In this document: positions 35,601-46,320 of the stretch, in pieces
Layout of the letters: each line of letters begins with the position of its first letter
Numbering within the stretch: the stretch's first letter is position 1
Assembly: GCF_024139115.2 (NCBI RefSeq)
Contig: NC_085141.1
Coordinates: forward strand, 42,467,065 to 42,531,064
Direction: 5' to 3'
Length of the DNA stretch: 64,000 nt
Source of the DNA: Armigeres subalbatus
Taxonomy: Eukaryota > Arthropoda > Insecta > Diptera > Culicidae
Position numbers and translations under genes: made by a program
Notes under the pieces: model-generated
Databases searched by the model: none
Seen by the model: the letters and a program-made list of their open reading frames with translations, nothing else
What the model was told of the DNA's origin: nothing

Positions 35601-37960
35601 TCTGAATCCCGGTGGGGATTTTTCCCGTATCCCGGTGAGGATTTTTTCCGAGTTCCGGTGGAGATTCTTTTTGAATCACGGTAGAGATTCGTTCCGAATT
35701 CTGATGGGACTTTTTTTTTCGAATCCCGGTGGAGATTCTTTGCGAATCCCGGTGGGGATTCTTTCCTCATTCCGGTGGAGATTTTTCCGATTCGCTGGGA
35801 AGATTCCTTTTGAATCCCCGTGCGTATTCTTTTCGAATCCCTTTGGGAATTCTTTCCTTATCCCGGTGGGGATTTTTTCCGAATCCCGGTGGGGATTCTT
35901 TCCGAATCTGGGTGGGGATTCTTTCCTAATCTCGGTGAGGATTCTTTCCGAATCCCGGTGGGGATTCTTTCTGAATACCGGTGGGTACTCTTTCCTACAG
36001 TGAGGATTCTTCCTGAATCCCGGTGCGAATTATTTTTGTATGTCGGTGGGGATTCTTTCCGAATTCCGTCGAGGATTCTTCCGGATCCCGATGGGGATTC
36101 TTTCCGAATCCCGGTGGGGATTCTTTCCGAATCCCGGTGAGGATTTTTTCCGTATTCCGTTGGAGATTCTTTTTGATGGTGGTTCTTCGCGAATCCCGGT
36201 GGGGATTCTTTGCGTATTCTGGTGGGATTTCTTTGCGAATCCCGGTGGGGTTCTTTTCGAATTTTGGTGAGGATTCTTTGCGAATCCCGGTGGGGTCCTT
36301 TGCAAATCCTGGTGAGGATTTTTTACGAATCCCGGTGAGGATTCTTTGCGAAGCTTGGTGAGGATTCTTTGCGAATCCCGGTGGGGATTTTTCAAATCCG
36401 GGTGGGGATTCTTCCCGTATCCCGGTGGGGATTTTTTCCGAATTCCGGTGGGAATTCTTTTTGAATCTCGGTAGAGATTCGTTTCGAATTCTAGTGGGAC
36501 TTTTTTCCGAATCACGGTGGAGATTCTTTGCGAATCCTGGAGGGGATTCCTTCGCAATGCCGTTGTGGATTCTAAATCCTGGTGGGGATTTTTTCCTTAT
36601 TCCCCTGGAGATTTTTCTTATTCACTGGGAAGATTCCTCCCGAATCCCTGTGCGGATTCTTCCCGTATCCCGTTGGGAATTCTTTCCTAATCTTCCTTTT
36701 TTGCGAATCCCGGTGGGGTTCTTTGCGAATCTCGGTGAGGATTCTTTGCGAATCCCGGTGAGGATTCTTTGCGAATCCTGGTGGGGATTCTTTGCGAATT
36801 CTGGTGGGGATTCTTTATGAGTCCTGGTGCGAATTCTTTGCGAATCCCGGTGGTAATTTTTTGCGAATCCCGGTGGGGATTCTTTGCGAATCTCGGTGGG
36901 GATTCTTTGCGAATCTCGGTGGGGATTCTTTGGTGAGGATTTTTTCCGAATTCCGGTGTAGATTTTTTTTGAATCTCGGTAGAGATTCGTTCCGAATTTA
37001 AGTGGCACTTTTTTTCCGAATCCCGGTGTAGATTCTTTGCGAATCCCGGTGGGGATTCTTTCCTTATTTCGGTGGAGATTTTTCTTATTCGCTGGGAAGA
37101 TTCCTCCCGAATGCCCGTGCGGATTCTTCCAGAATCCCGTAGGGAATTCTTTTCTAAACTCGGTGGGAATTGTTTCCTAATTCCGGTGGGGATTTTTTCC
37201 CGAAACCCGGTAGAGATTCTTTCCTTATCCTGGTGGGAATCTTTTCCCGAATCCCGGTGGGGTTCTTTCAGAATTCCGGTTAGGGTTGTTTCCTTATCCC
37301 TGCGGAGATTTTCTTCTATTCTCGTTGGGTTTTCTTTTCGAATTACGGTGGGGATTCTTTCCGATTTTTGGTTGGAATTCTTCCGAATTCCTGTGGGTTT
37401 TTCTTTCGAACCACGGTGGAGATTCTTCTCGAATCCCTTTGGGAATTCTTTCCTTATCCCGGTGGGGATTCTTTCCGAATCACGGTGGGGATTCTTTCCG
37501 AATCCTGGTGGAGATTCTTTCCGAATCATGTTGGGGATTCTTTCCGAAACCGATGGGGATTCTTTCCTAGCCCTGGTGGGGATTCTATCCAAATCATGGT
37601 GGGAATTCTTCCCGAATGTCGGTGAGGATTTTTTACGATTCCCAGTGGAGATTCTTTCCGAAACCCGGTGGGGATAATTTCCCAATCCCATTTGGGGATT
37701 CTCTCCTAATCCCAGAGGGGATTTTTTCTGAATCGCGGTGGCGATTCTTCCTGAATACCAGTGGAGACTCTTTTCGAATCTCGGTGAGGACTCGTCGCGG
37801 TGGGGTGGGGACTCTCTTCGGTGCTGGATTTTTTTTCCGAATGCTGTTGCGGATTATTTTTGAATCCCGGTGATGAATCTTTTTAAATCCCTGTGATGAT
37901 TCTCTTTCAATATTGGTTGGAACTCTTTTCGAATTCCGGTGGGGATTATTTTGGTATTCT
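32655..37960. repeat. 5.3-kb satellite of a 23-bp hairpin-forming unit
   Basis: Each unit consists of GAATCCC, GGTG and GGGATTC followed by TTTCC or TTTGC. GAATCCC and GGGATTC are complementary, so every unit can form a 7-bp stem with a 4-nt loop. The cleanest block is 34870-35080 (TTTGC type); other blocks are degenerate. Three units (69 bp) encode 23 residues, giving repetitive peptides in every frame (for example RIPVGILCESRWGFF). Long open frames here (up to 334 codons) follow from the period and are not genes. Unit sequences decay towards 37640-37960. Confidence 0.95.
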
Positions 37961-38252
37961 GATGGAGAGCCTCGTTCCTCTTTATATTTGCTCCAGGAAC
38001 ACGCTTGATTCCCCCGAGTTTGGGCCAGGAGTCCTCTTAACAAAATGCTTTGGCTATAAGTTTGTTGCCTTGATTAATTAGGCACTCTCCGGATATGACC
38101 CATCAGGTCAATATTCCCGAGGTCAGAAAAACTTGGACCGATAGACCAGAGTTGTCCAGCTTAAATTGCGGAAGCTTGATATCCGTTCAGCGAAATTGGC
38201 ATGACTCGGGACCTGTGAGTAATTTGGTATTGGACCGAGTTAGATATACAGT
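37961..38252. other. Unique-looking sequence between repeats
   Basis: No gene or repeat recognised. Lies between the 23-bp satellite and a MITE-like repeat. Confidence 0.4.
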
Positions 38253-38630
38253 CGCCTCTCCACATCTCGATATTGAAGGGACCATCGAGATTGGGAGAGA
38301 TCGAGGAATGAAAGGAGAATTGAAATGGGTACTAGATCCAAAAAAGCTCGTTGCCATGAAAAACGACAACAAAACAAATGTCATTTCCTATTGTTGATGT
38401 GATCGTTATTGTCCAAAGATGGTCTAGTAGCCTAAAAATTTGAACATATCGACATAAGGAGAGTAAATCCTGGACAAAATAAGATCAGAACACATCGAGA
38501 TATAGAGATATCGAGATAAGGAGGTTATCGAGATGTAGAGAGCCCAAATGTATGTAGATTGAAGGGACTGAGGAAACCATCGACATAGGGAGAGATATCG
38601 AGATATAGAACATCGAGATGTAGAGAGTCG
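38253..38630. mobile_element. MITE-like repeat with CTCTCCACATCTCGAT inverted ends
   Basis: Left end CGCCTCTCCACATCTCGAT and right end ATCGAGATGTAGAGAGTCG are inverted with two differences. The interior repeats GATATCGAGATATAGAGA-like phrases and TTGAAGGGAC twice. 378 bp, non-coding. Target duplication not evident. Confidence 0.55.
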
Positions 38631-40305
38631 ATGATTGCATGTGGTAGACGAGTTTGCGGCAACTGAAGTCGTTCACAAAACGCCAAAGAGATAAAACTGC
38701 GTTGGAACACGCAGTTCAACAAATATCGTGCAACTTGTGAGTCGGTTGATAAGAAAACGTAATCTGACTAAGCCATCTTGGCATATAAAGAGTATATTGA
38801 TCTTCCGGGAACACTCGGAACATTCTCTTGAGTGACTGTGCGGGAAGAAGTAAATTGATGCTGGATGGGATGATGCGAAGCGAACTGTGCGGATACTTGG
38901 TGTCTGGAGTCCGTGTGTTAAGGAGTCCGTGTTAGTATGGAGGAGAGTATGTTGGTTACTGGAACACATTCGGCATCTCTAAATTCTATATTTCCGAGCA
39001 TAATTAGAACTCGATCACAGGCAATTCACACACATATTTTTCTTCTTAACAAAATCCATTCGCTGGCCGAGACTGAGTTTTCCGAACTTCGGACAGTGTT
39101 AAAGATAATGCTTGTAGCCAGGCGTCACTAATTTCCTGATTGTGAAAGGTGGAATGAATGGTCCTGCTTCGATAAATGGGGCTTGAAGCATGGTAGCGGT
39201 TGGGTTGGGGTTTGCAATCAACACTCTAGCGTAATTTTGAAGGAAGCTGATAATTGTAACATACGAAGCCAAGATAATTGTCTAATCTTCAATCGAGTCC
39301 TTTGTTTTTGCGATTTCTTCCAGAACTGAAGCGATATTTTTGAAGTTTTGTGTTGTTTCCTTCTGATCGCTTTTCATCTTTCGCTTTGAGTCTGCAGTTG
39401 CCCCCTCCCCATACTTTTTTTTCTCCTGTGCGTTCATCAATAAGTGCTTTCTGACCTTCCTTTTCCGTAGCTTAAATGTACCTATGTATGGCAATTTTCA
39501 TTTTATTGCAAACATCAAGTAAGTATTAAACAGAGTGTCTCGGACTTCTTCCGTTTAAAAAAATGTGAGGTGGACATTTTTCGTACAACCAAGATCGTTC
39601 ACACTTACGCCTGAACCATTTACAAACCAATTTGCCATTCAATTCGTTATAGCACTTTCTGTCGACAAAGCGTAACATTAGAAACTAAATTTGTTACATT
39701 TCCATTGACAACCGTATGCAGTGGTCCGTATGCACTATCCTCACACCCATTTTGTCATTGCACTCAGGCGGTAAACCGGACGGCAAAGTGTCATCTTTCA
39801 GGCCGCCAATTTCCGACCATATCCAGAATAAATTAAATATTCATTCATCTTCCTTTAAAACTTCACCCCGCCCGGTCCTACTATTGAGAGGTTCGTGCCC
39901 GCGCACAATGCCTCGGCAGAAAAACACCTGTGCAAAAGAGTGCTTTAGGCTTGTTCACTAGGGGAGAAATAGTATGAATCGAAAAGTGCGTAATGAAAAA
40001 AGTTTAGGGCTTTGCATAAAAATACATGCGAGCGTGAATCTGTTGTAGCACGTGTTGTTAGAAAAAAAAGTTTTTGAACGTTCGTTCCCAGTTTGTTTCT
40101 GCAGTATTGGATATTGATCAATCAAAGTATTGATCATATAAAAAACCTTTTTTTAGATGTTGGTTAATGCATGAACATGAACATGAGCAAATTAACCGTA
40201 TAATTCGTTACTACGTGACTTTAAATAGCAAAGTTGCATAAATAGCCAACAGTTTGAGCTTAGGATTAGCTTTCCAATATTAATCCGTTCGCTCAGATTG
40301 ACATT
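38631..40305. other. Intergenic, no gene recognised
   Basis: A minus-strand frame at 39282-39494 is Lys-rich and predicted helical, ending in a coiled-coil-like LEEIAKTKDSIED, but it has no identifiable family. Short frames at 38673-38969 and 39716-39961 are unconvincing. Confidence 0.35.
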
Positions 40306-40766
40306 TTTGCCTTTCTCGTACAACAAGTTGTACCGAAAGGCTATATTATATGATCACTCCAAAAACGAGTTTTTGATAAGAGGCCCGGAGATCCATAATG
40401 TTATATATTAATCGACTCAGTTCGACGAACTGAGTTGATGTCTGTATGTGTGTGTATGTGTACAAATTTTGTAGACACACTTTTGGGAACTTAACATTGA
40501 TCGAATTACTATTCGACGGGGAATCCTGTCCCATTATTGTTTGCTATCGAAAGTTGGCCAGATCGGACTATGGGATCAGAAGTTATATCCAAAACACTAT
40601 TTTTTATGCGCAAAACACGGTAAAAAACAAGTACCCTGTGTTGAACTTAGTTTATAATTTAAAAAAACACACACACTTTCTTATAAAAAACGGTAAAAAC
40701 ACTCATTCATTTATTTCACTTTTTTTTGCACGAGTAAGGCACCGCTAGGTGGATTAATTAGGTTTT
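40306..40766. mobile_element. Mosquito short interspersed element, copy 2 (reverse orientation of copy 1)
   Basis: Starts TTTTTGCCTTTCTCGTACAA and ends GCACGAGTAAGGCACCGCTAGG plus TGGATTAATT; internal GACTCAGTTCGACGAACTGAG palindrome followed by a (TG)n tract. Same family as 12095-12612 with ends exchanged. Non-coding. Confidence 0.65.
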
Positions 40767-41764
40767 TTTAGATTAATCAAATTCAAAATTATATTTTGTA
40801 GTTTTACAATTTTAAAAGAAACTTTAATAGCAGTTGATAATCATCCGAAAGAAATAAAAACGGATGTATGGATTTATTATAAGTATAACTCAATTATATC
40901 AATGGTTGTTGTCAATAACTGATGCTGTTAAAATTGTGTTATAGTCTTGTTTCTCCTTCTTACTCTGGAGAACATCAGAATATAGATGTTATAAATATAC
41001 GTGTTCCCCAAACTTTAAGAAACCTGAAATCAAAAATTATAACACAAAAAAAAAACACTCGTTCCTAAAGTCAGAGTCGCTTCTGAACCGGTCTAGATGC
41101 GGGTAGATGGAAATTAACTTGTTGTTCCGCCACTGCTGCTGCTGCTGCCGACCGCTTGGTCAATGAGCTCTTTTTCTATACGTTCTTCGGCAAAAGCGGA
41201 ATTGCAATGCAAAAACATCCATTTATATTCATTCGACATTCGACACTCGACACGGGGAATTTAGATATGCACTCGAGAAATGATCATAACTTTCATTCCC
41301 GGTCGCGGTGCTCCCCGCCAGAGCCCATCGGAAAGGCGTTCTGTTCCGAGGCATAATTGGCATTTTTATTGAACCTTCGGCTAATTGATGTGTCCATTGG
41401 TCGTATTTCTGTCGCCAGTGAAGGCTTTTGGGCTACACTTGCTCGGGCATGGAACGCTTGGGGATGTTTGCTTGTCCCCTCGTGGACGGCCGCGAAGGCA
41501 TGTGGGAACAAATTGGCTCACGCAAGATTCGTGGGTATCGATTAGCGTCGCGTTTCGCTCGGTGATGGGCCATTTCGACGCAGCTCAGTCGTGATCCGGG
41601 TCCGCGAGCAATCCGCTGAGAAGGTAATCTAATCCGGACGAGAACACGTGTTACTGATGCGAAATTAATGAAGGTGTTTCTTTGGATTTGATCGTCGTTG
41701 AATGGTGGGATGATAGATGTTTGAGTTTGATTTAAACATTTATTATAGTCATGTTTTATTGTAC
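40767..41764. other. Intergenic, locally GC-richer, no gene recognised
   Basis: A GC-richer patch (41280-41640) has open frames on both strands but no domain, signal peptide or splice pattern that can be defended. CTGCTGCTGCTGC lies near 41135. Confidence 0.35.
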
Positions 41765-41945
41765 CGATAAGTTTTTGCCTATCTCGTTCATCAAGGTGTA
41801 ACGAAAAGGCTGTATGTTCACTCCCAAAACGATTTTTTGATAGAAGATCTATGTGCTTGTGTATTTTTGAGTGTATGTGCGTGTGTATGTATGTGCGCAA
41901 ATAAACTCCCCAGTTTTAAAGTTATGGTCAAAATACTATTTTTTT
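41765..41945. mobile_element. Truncated copy 3 of the mosquito interspersed element
   Basis: TTTTTGCCTATCTCGTTCATCAAGGTG, then CGATTTTTTGATAGAAG and a TATGTGCGTGTGTATG tract match the left half of the copy at 40.3 kb. The right half is absent. Confidence 0.5.
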
Positions 41946-42077
41946 TAATATGCATCAATTTATCATTTAGGATTTATTTTCATTCCCAGTAAACATTTTG
42001 GTACCTATATCTCTTGATATAGGTTATTATATAAGAACAAACTTAATCATATATAATGCACAGATTGGCTATATACA

Positions 42078-42640
42078 TGGCCGGCATAATAAAGTGCCCA
42101 CTTGCCGTTTTTCATACAAAATGGTCAACTTTGGAGCTCTAGATCTCGGGTTCCCGTGAACCGATTTGGCTGAAAATTTTACCAGAGCTCAGATATAACT
42201 TGAATTTTAACATATCTAAGTTTCGACCATATTGATTCACAGGTTAAAAAATTATTGCGGTATTACCAAAGTGAATTTTTGGCAAAAATTTATTTTTTAA
42301 ATATCTTGAATTCTATAGGTTGTAGACTGATGACATATTCAGCAAAAACGCGTATTTTGCCAATACAAAAAGTTTGCTATATATACCTGTACACTTAGAG
42401 ATGTAGTTTTCGAGGTATTTGAAAAACAATTTTTGCCAAAAATTCACGTTGGTATTACCGCAATAATTTTTAACCCTGTGAGTCAATATGCTCGAAACAT
42501 AGATATGTTAAAATTCAAGTTATATCTGAGCTCTGGTAAAATTTTCAGCCAAATCGGTTCACGGGAACCCAAGATCTAGAGCTCCAAAGTTGACCATTTT
42601 GTATGAAAAACGGCAAGTGGGCACTTTATTATGCCGGCCA
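42078..42640. mobile_element. Fold-back MITE with ~230-bp arms
   Basis: Left arm starts TGGCCGGCATAATAAAGTGC; the right arm is its complement ending GCCGGCCA at 42640. Arms pair for over 200 bp with few mismatches (through the segment containing ATTGCGGTATTACC) around a non-palindromic centre near 42300-42400. Non-coding, 563 bp. Confidence 0.85.
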
Positions 42641-42710
42641 GTGTACGTACCAATGTGGAGGCGATATAGGTACATACGAGTTTTATTATACAATTTTTTT
42701 CCGACATCAT

Positions 42711-42957
42711 TGTGATGTACCTGTGAATTTGAACCACTGTGATCATTATACAAACTCACGCATACATAGCGTGTTCATTACCGCCAATGGGCTTCTATCC
42801 AAAAGCTAAAATAAATGTAGTTAGTCTACTCTGAAACCTAGCTTGAATCACTTCATTCGCCTACTAAAGAAATCCCTTCTAATCTTCTTATGAATTCCCT
42901 TGGGTTGATTCCTTCCTCTACCATTCTTCCTTTTAGTAAAATTCAACACATTTAACA
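42711..42957 (+). repeat. 5' LTR
   Basis: 247 bp, starting TGTGATGTACC and ending CACATTTAACA. It contains a polyadenylation signal AATAAA at 42810-42815. No strong TATA box is seen. Sequence matches the 3' LTR base for base by eye. Confidence 0.93.
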
Positions 42958-42958
42958 G

Positions 42959-42969
42959 TGGCGACGAGG
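42959..42969 (+). promoter_or_regulatory. Primer-binding site, complementary to tRNA-Ser(GCU) 3' end
   Basis: TGGCGACGAGG starts 2 nt after the 5' LTR. It complements the CCA end and acceptor stem of insect tRNA-Ser(GCU), whose 5' strand begins GACGAGG. Eleven matches. Minus-strand DNA synthesis would start here. Confidence 0.7.
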
Positions 42970-43459
42970 TAAACGTAGTTTAATTTCAAATACCTAGTAC
43001 TTCATTTCGCATCACAATCACATTAATCACATCTTTGATTAATTGTTACCAATTTAATTTATGATCAATAGAAAGTACATATTAATTTTTATTCCAAAAT
43101 CACAGCATTCTCATGCAAACCAATTGTTAGCAGTACAATCGATTACAATTGTTCAGGGATCATCAAGCTACAGTTTTGTATAGACATTTGTCTGATTTGT
43201 ATAAACTGTAAACAGTGAAGGGTGGTATACAAATGATCTTATTGTCTTTGTGCAGCTAATGCCTGTGTATCATCTTTAATTTTTGAAGAAATCATGTTAA
43301 ACGACATCTTGATCAAGCTGTAGAACAAACTTATAAATTGACTGTAGATTCGGCCTTGTTTTATAATTTGTACATGTGTGAAGAAAAGAAAAGTAATTTG
43401 ACGAAACGAAAGCGAACATTAATCTGTTGAACCTATGACGAAGGGTTTTGAACGTGGCA

Positions 43460-45442
43460 ATGTTGTTGTTAGCAAATGCTATGGAAAATATCGTAGGTTC
43501 AGAATTGGATTCAAATTATTGTGGGTTTGCTTGCTTAAGAAATTTTAAAAATGTGTTTATTTTTGAGGGTAGGCCAAATGGTCAGTATAAACAAACAATT
43601 AGGATCGTTCCAAATAGAAATGTTTTGAAAATCGAGCGTCAAATGAATGGAGTCTACTTGTACAGTGGTTGTATTATGTTATTAAGGAATATTTGTATAG
43701 TTTATTTGCAACAAACAGTACATATAAAATTTGAGAAACAATATGTAACGCAGCTGCAGTGGCAACGGCCTATTAAACAGGAAAAAGAAAATAATCATGA
43801 AATCGTAATACGTTTAAAGAGCAAATGCTCTAAGATCAGTGATATTGACTGTGACGCGTCATTCTTCAAGGAATATGTTCCTTCTTGGCTAAAAATGATA
43901 GAAACCCAATATTCATGTTACGAGAGTGTTGCACGTGATTTAAATTATATGGTAGCAAACATAATTTATGGTATTGACAATTCTTGCCCAGAGAGGATGA
44001 TAATAAGAAGTAAACGTTTAAATTTAAGAAATAAAATACCAAAACAGACAATGGTTTTTAGGAAACGTTATGGTATAAATGAAAAGTTATCTTTAGACTT
44101 TAGAAATAATACGTCTTTATTTTCGGAATGGGATTTGCATAGGAGACGATATACCTTTTTGCAAGTATACGATCAGCATAATATTCGTGGATTTTTAGAC
44201 ACGAGCTACATCGATTTTTTTGCACTTACCACGGGAATATTCAATTTTGTCATTTTTGTTGCTCTAACGGACGCAAATGTAGTTTTATCGAATGAAATAC
44301 GTACTATGTCCAATGGTAGGCTTGAAAATGAAGGTGAACATCCCACAAATAGGTTGGTGAATAGTTTGACGACGATGGTATTATTTGACTACATCAACCT
44401 GGATGTTTTTTGGTGGATAAATTTAAATTATGAAATAAATGTAAGTTATTACTACCAATGTCCAGGAGTGGCTTATGCAACAACGGGATCGTCCAAAGGG
44501 ACGGTTGATTTAAAACGCAAAGAAATTCATGTGCATTTATTTTTCGGTGAGCTTTTATTGCTTTTATTGTTATTATTCCAAGAGACTAAATTGCATGTTA
44601 TATTACTGATTATAAAAATGCGAAGGCAATCTGTTGAAAGTTTACTTTGTTATGTTTTAGGCAATAGCCAATGGTCATTTAAATCAGATCAAGATGAGTA
44701 TCATGAGATCTTTTTAGATCTATTTTATAAAAAGCATTTAGTATGTGTTACATGTTTAAGGTTATGTTTTCAAAGGAAATCCTTTGAATTTTTTTATTGT
44801 ATAATGTTAAGCAATATTTCGGGCACAATTAGTATTGTCGTAGTACCACAACCATATGTTGTTGAAATTAAGCAATTAAAGAGGAAAATTCCTCCAGAAA
44901 ATTGGTATCAAAAAAAAGATAGCTGGAATTTGGCTATACGAATTAAGAACGTTAACATGGAACTGTATTCTTACTTTATTTTACAGGTATATTTTGGGAA
45001 TACGAGTGGACGAAGGTGTCCAGCTTCTCTTCAACGAATGCGAACTAGTTCAATAGAAGGTGTATCAAGACGGCAAGGGCCATGCATGTCGTTCACGAAC
45101 GAGCTACGCGATCAACTGGATACCAAGAGGAATAAAGTCGCGACGAAAATGAACAATGAGCCCGTCAGCAGAATAGCTGAGATCGAATTTGGTCATTTTG
45201 GAGTTTTGAGACGGAAAATACTAAGTATGTGGTTAAACACTCAAGTAGAGAAAGTATTTCGGGAAATTCCGTTGATTTTATTTTTGCGGTTTCGAATTGC
45301 TGTAGATTATATTGAAATTCAAATGAATTTGCAACCATACTTATTTGTATATGACCTCCATAAGTTTGACAATTTGCCTGTATTAGCAACTCTGAATATG
45401 TTATTAACTATTAAAAGGGGAAGAATTGTGATGTACCTGTGA
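43460..45442 (+). CDS. Unrecognised 660-residue protein of the LTR element
   Basis: One uninterrupted frame fills most of the interior. The first in-frame ATG is at 43460 (the frame is open a few codons further, from a TTG). It ends at a TGA inside the 3' LTR (45440-45442), reading through the polypurine tract. In AT-rich DNA a 660-codon frame is not expected by chance. The protein is basic, has two hydrophobic segments (about residues 250-272 and 359-385, the second with an eight-Leu run) and a Cys cluster at about 429-447 (CVTCLRLC...C). No zinc knuckle, protease DSG/DTG context, YXDD or HHCC/DDE motif is visible. It could be a highly diverged gag or env-like protein, or captured host sequence. 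The function is unknown. Confidence 0.75.
   Translation: MLLLANAMENIVGSELDSNYCGFACLRNFKNVFIFEGRPNGQYKQTIRIVPNRNVLKIERQMNGVYLYSGCIMLLRNICIVYLQQTVHIKFEKQYVTQLQWQRPIKQEKENNHEIVIRLKSKCSKISDIDCDASFFKEYVPSWLKMIETQYSCYESVARDLNYMVANIIYGIDNSCPERMIIRSKRLNLRNKIPKQTMVFRKRYGINEKLSLDFRNNTSLFSEWDLHRRRYTFLQVYDQHNIRGFLDTSYIDFFALTTGIFNFVIFVALTDANVVLSNEIRTMSNGRLENEGEHPTNRLVNSLTTMVLFDYINLDVFWWINLNYEINVSYYYQCPGVAYATTGSSKGTVDLKRKEIHVHLFFGELLLLLLLLFQETKLHVILLIIKMRRQSVESLLCYVLGNSQWSFKSDQDEYHEIFLDLFYKKHLVCVTCLRLCFQRKSFEFFYCIMLSNISGTISIVVVPQPYVVEIKQLKRKIPPENWYQKKDSWNLAIRIKNVNMELYSYFILQVYFGNTSGRRCPASLQRMRTSSIEGVSRRQGPCMSFTNELRDQLDTKRNKVATKMNNEPVSRIAEIEFGHFGVLRRKILSMWLNTQVEKVFREIPLILFLRFRIAVDYIEIQMNLQPYLFVYDLHKFDNLPVLATLNMLLTIKRGRIVMYL
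45413..45425 (+). promoter_or_regulatory. Polypurine tract
   Basis: AAAAGGGGAAGAA lies directly before the 3' LTR (2 nt), where plus-strand DNA synthesis is primed. It is also translated as the last codons of the ORF. Confidence 0.85.
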
Positions 45443-45673
45443 ATTTGAACCACTGTGATCATTATACAAACTCACGCATACATAGCGTGTTCATTACCGC
45501 CAATGGGCTTCTATCCAAAAGCTAAAATAAATGTAGTTAGTCTACTCTGAAACCTAGCTTGAATCACTTCATTCGCCTACTAAAGAAATCCCTTCTAATC
45601 TTCTTATGAATTCCCTTGGGTTGATTCCTTCCTCTACCATTCTTCCTTTTAGTAAAATTCAACACATTTAACA
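45427..45673 (+). repeat. 3' LTR
   Basis: 247 bp, appears identical to 42711-42957; AATAAA at 45526-45531. The first 16 bp overlap the end of the ORF. Confidence 0.93.
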
Positions 45674-45726
45674 ATCATAAGAACAGTATTACGATTATAC
45701 ATAAAAAATATGAAAAATAAAAAAAT

Positions 45727-45798
45727 CATACCAACACCAGGTCTCGAACATGCGATCTATGGATTTACAGGCGGATACTCTACCACTGCACCATACTG
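45727..45798 (-). repeat. tRNA-Tyr-like sequence (SINE head or tRNA pseudogene)
   Basis: Minus strand reads an A box-like TGGTGCAGTGGTAGAG, an anticodon arm containing CTGTAAATCC (anticodon GTA, Tyr) and a B box-like GTTCGAGACC. The order and spacing follow tRNA-Tyr, but the acceptor and T stems are mispaired, so a functional tRNA is unlikely. It lies just downstream of the LTR element. Confidence 0.55.
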
Positions 45799-46155
45799 CA
45801 CATCTTGAAGTAATTTGGATTTTGTCCAACATAAGCTACACAATTTATATCTTTACAACTGCTTGAAACTTCTACAAGCCATTTGGACTGAATTGGTTTC
45901 GATTGTATTACGATTCACATAGACATTCATTCGCACTGATATAGGATAGTGCAAGGAGTATAAGTCATTACGAGTGTTCATTCACACAATAACGATTGAT
46001 TTTCACTACGGTAAAAATTATCGTGTACGATGCATTCAATACAACGTCCTTCGACAATAATCTGACAGAGTTCGATATTCAATGCGATTCAGATTTTTGA
46101 TGGACGTAAATGCGACTTTATTTGCTGTTTGTTATACGATATGTGGTTTACTGGG

Positions 46156-46320
46156 TTGTTGTTTATGCGTTTCCCGTACAGCAAGGTGTGAAAGCTACAA
46201 AAAGGCTAAATGTTCAATTAAAACGATTTTTTAAGTGGAGGTCCGGAGATGATGAGTTATGATGTCAGTCTTATGTATGTGCGCGTGTATGTATTTGTAA
46301 TTGTAATTTATCAGCCTTTA
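46156..46320. mobile_element. Truncated copy 4 of the mosquito interspersed element
   Basis: Matches the left part of the 40.3-kb and 41.8-kb copies: CCCGTACAGCAAGGTGTGAA, AAAACGATTTTTTAAG, GTCCGGAGAT, then a TATGTATGTGCGCGTGTATG tract. No right end. Confidence 0.5.

Larger units (their letters stand above)
42711..45673 (+). mobile_element. Young, compact LTR retrotransposon with a single unrecognised ORF
   Basis: Bounded by 247-bp LTRs that appear identical and begin TG and end CA. The flanks carry a perfect 5-bp duplication ATCAT (42706-42710, 45674-45678). A primer-binding site, polypurine tract and one long frame fill the 2.47-kb interior. No aspartic protease, YXDD, RNase H or integrase motif was found in any frame by eye, so the element should be non-autonomous and depend on another element's enzymes. 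Identical LTRs mean recent insertion. It sits within an older TIR element. Confidence 0.92.
41985..46155. mobile_element. Possible old TIR element hosting two younger insertions
   Basis: CCCAGTAAACATTTTGGTA at 41985 and its counterpart ending GGTTTACTGGG at 46155 are inverted (about 10 bp exact, then partial). Between them lie a fold-back element (42078-42640) and an LTR retrotransposon (42711-45673). Without these the element would be well under 1 kb. No clear target duplication. Confidence 0.4.

Noticed and set aside
32668..37691. Frames of 100-334 codons on both strands at 32.7-37.7 kb as genes
   Set aside because: They are translations of the 23-bp satellite in every phase and show no conserved single frame.
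43448..43459. Start of the LTR-element protein at the TTG at 43448
   Set aside because: Non-ATG initiation is unlikely in this eukaryotic context. The first in-frame ATG is at 43460.
45727..45798. Functional tRNA-Tyr gene
   Set aside because: Acceptor and T-stem pairing is poor, and animal tRNA-Tyr genes normally carry an intron that is not seen here.
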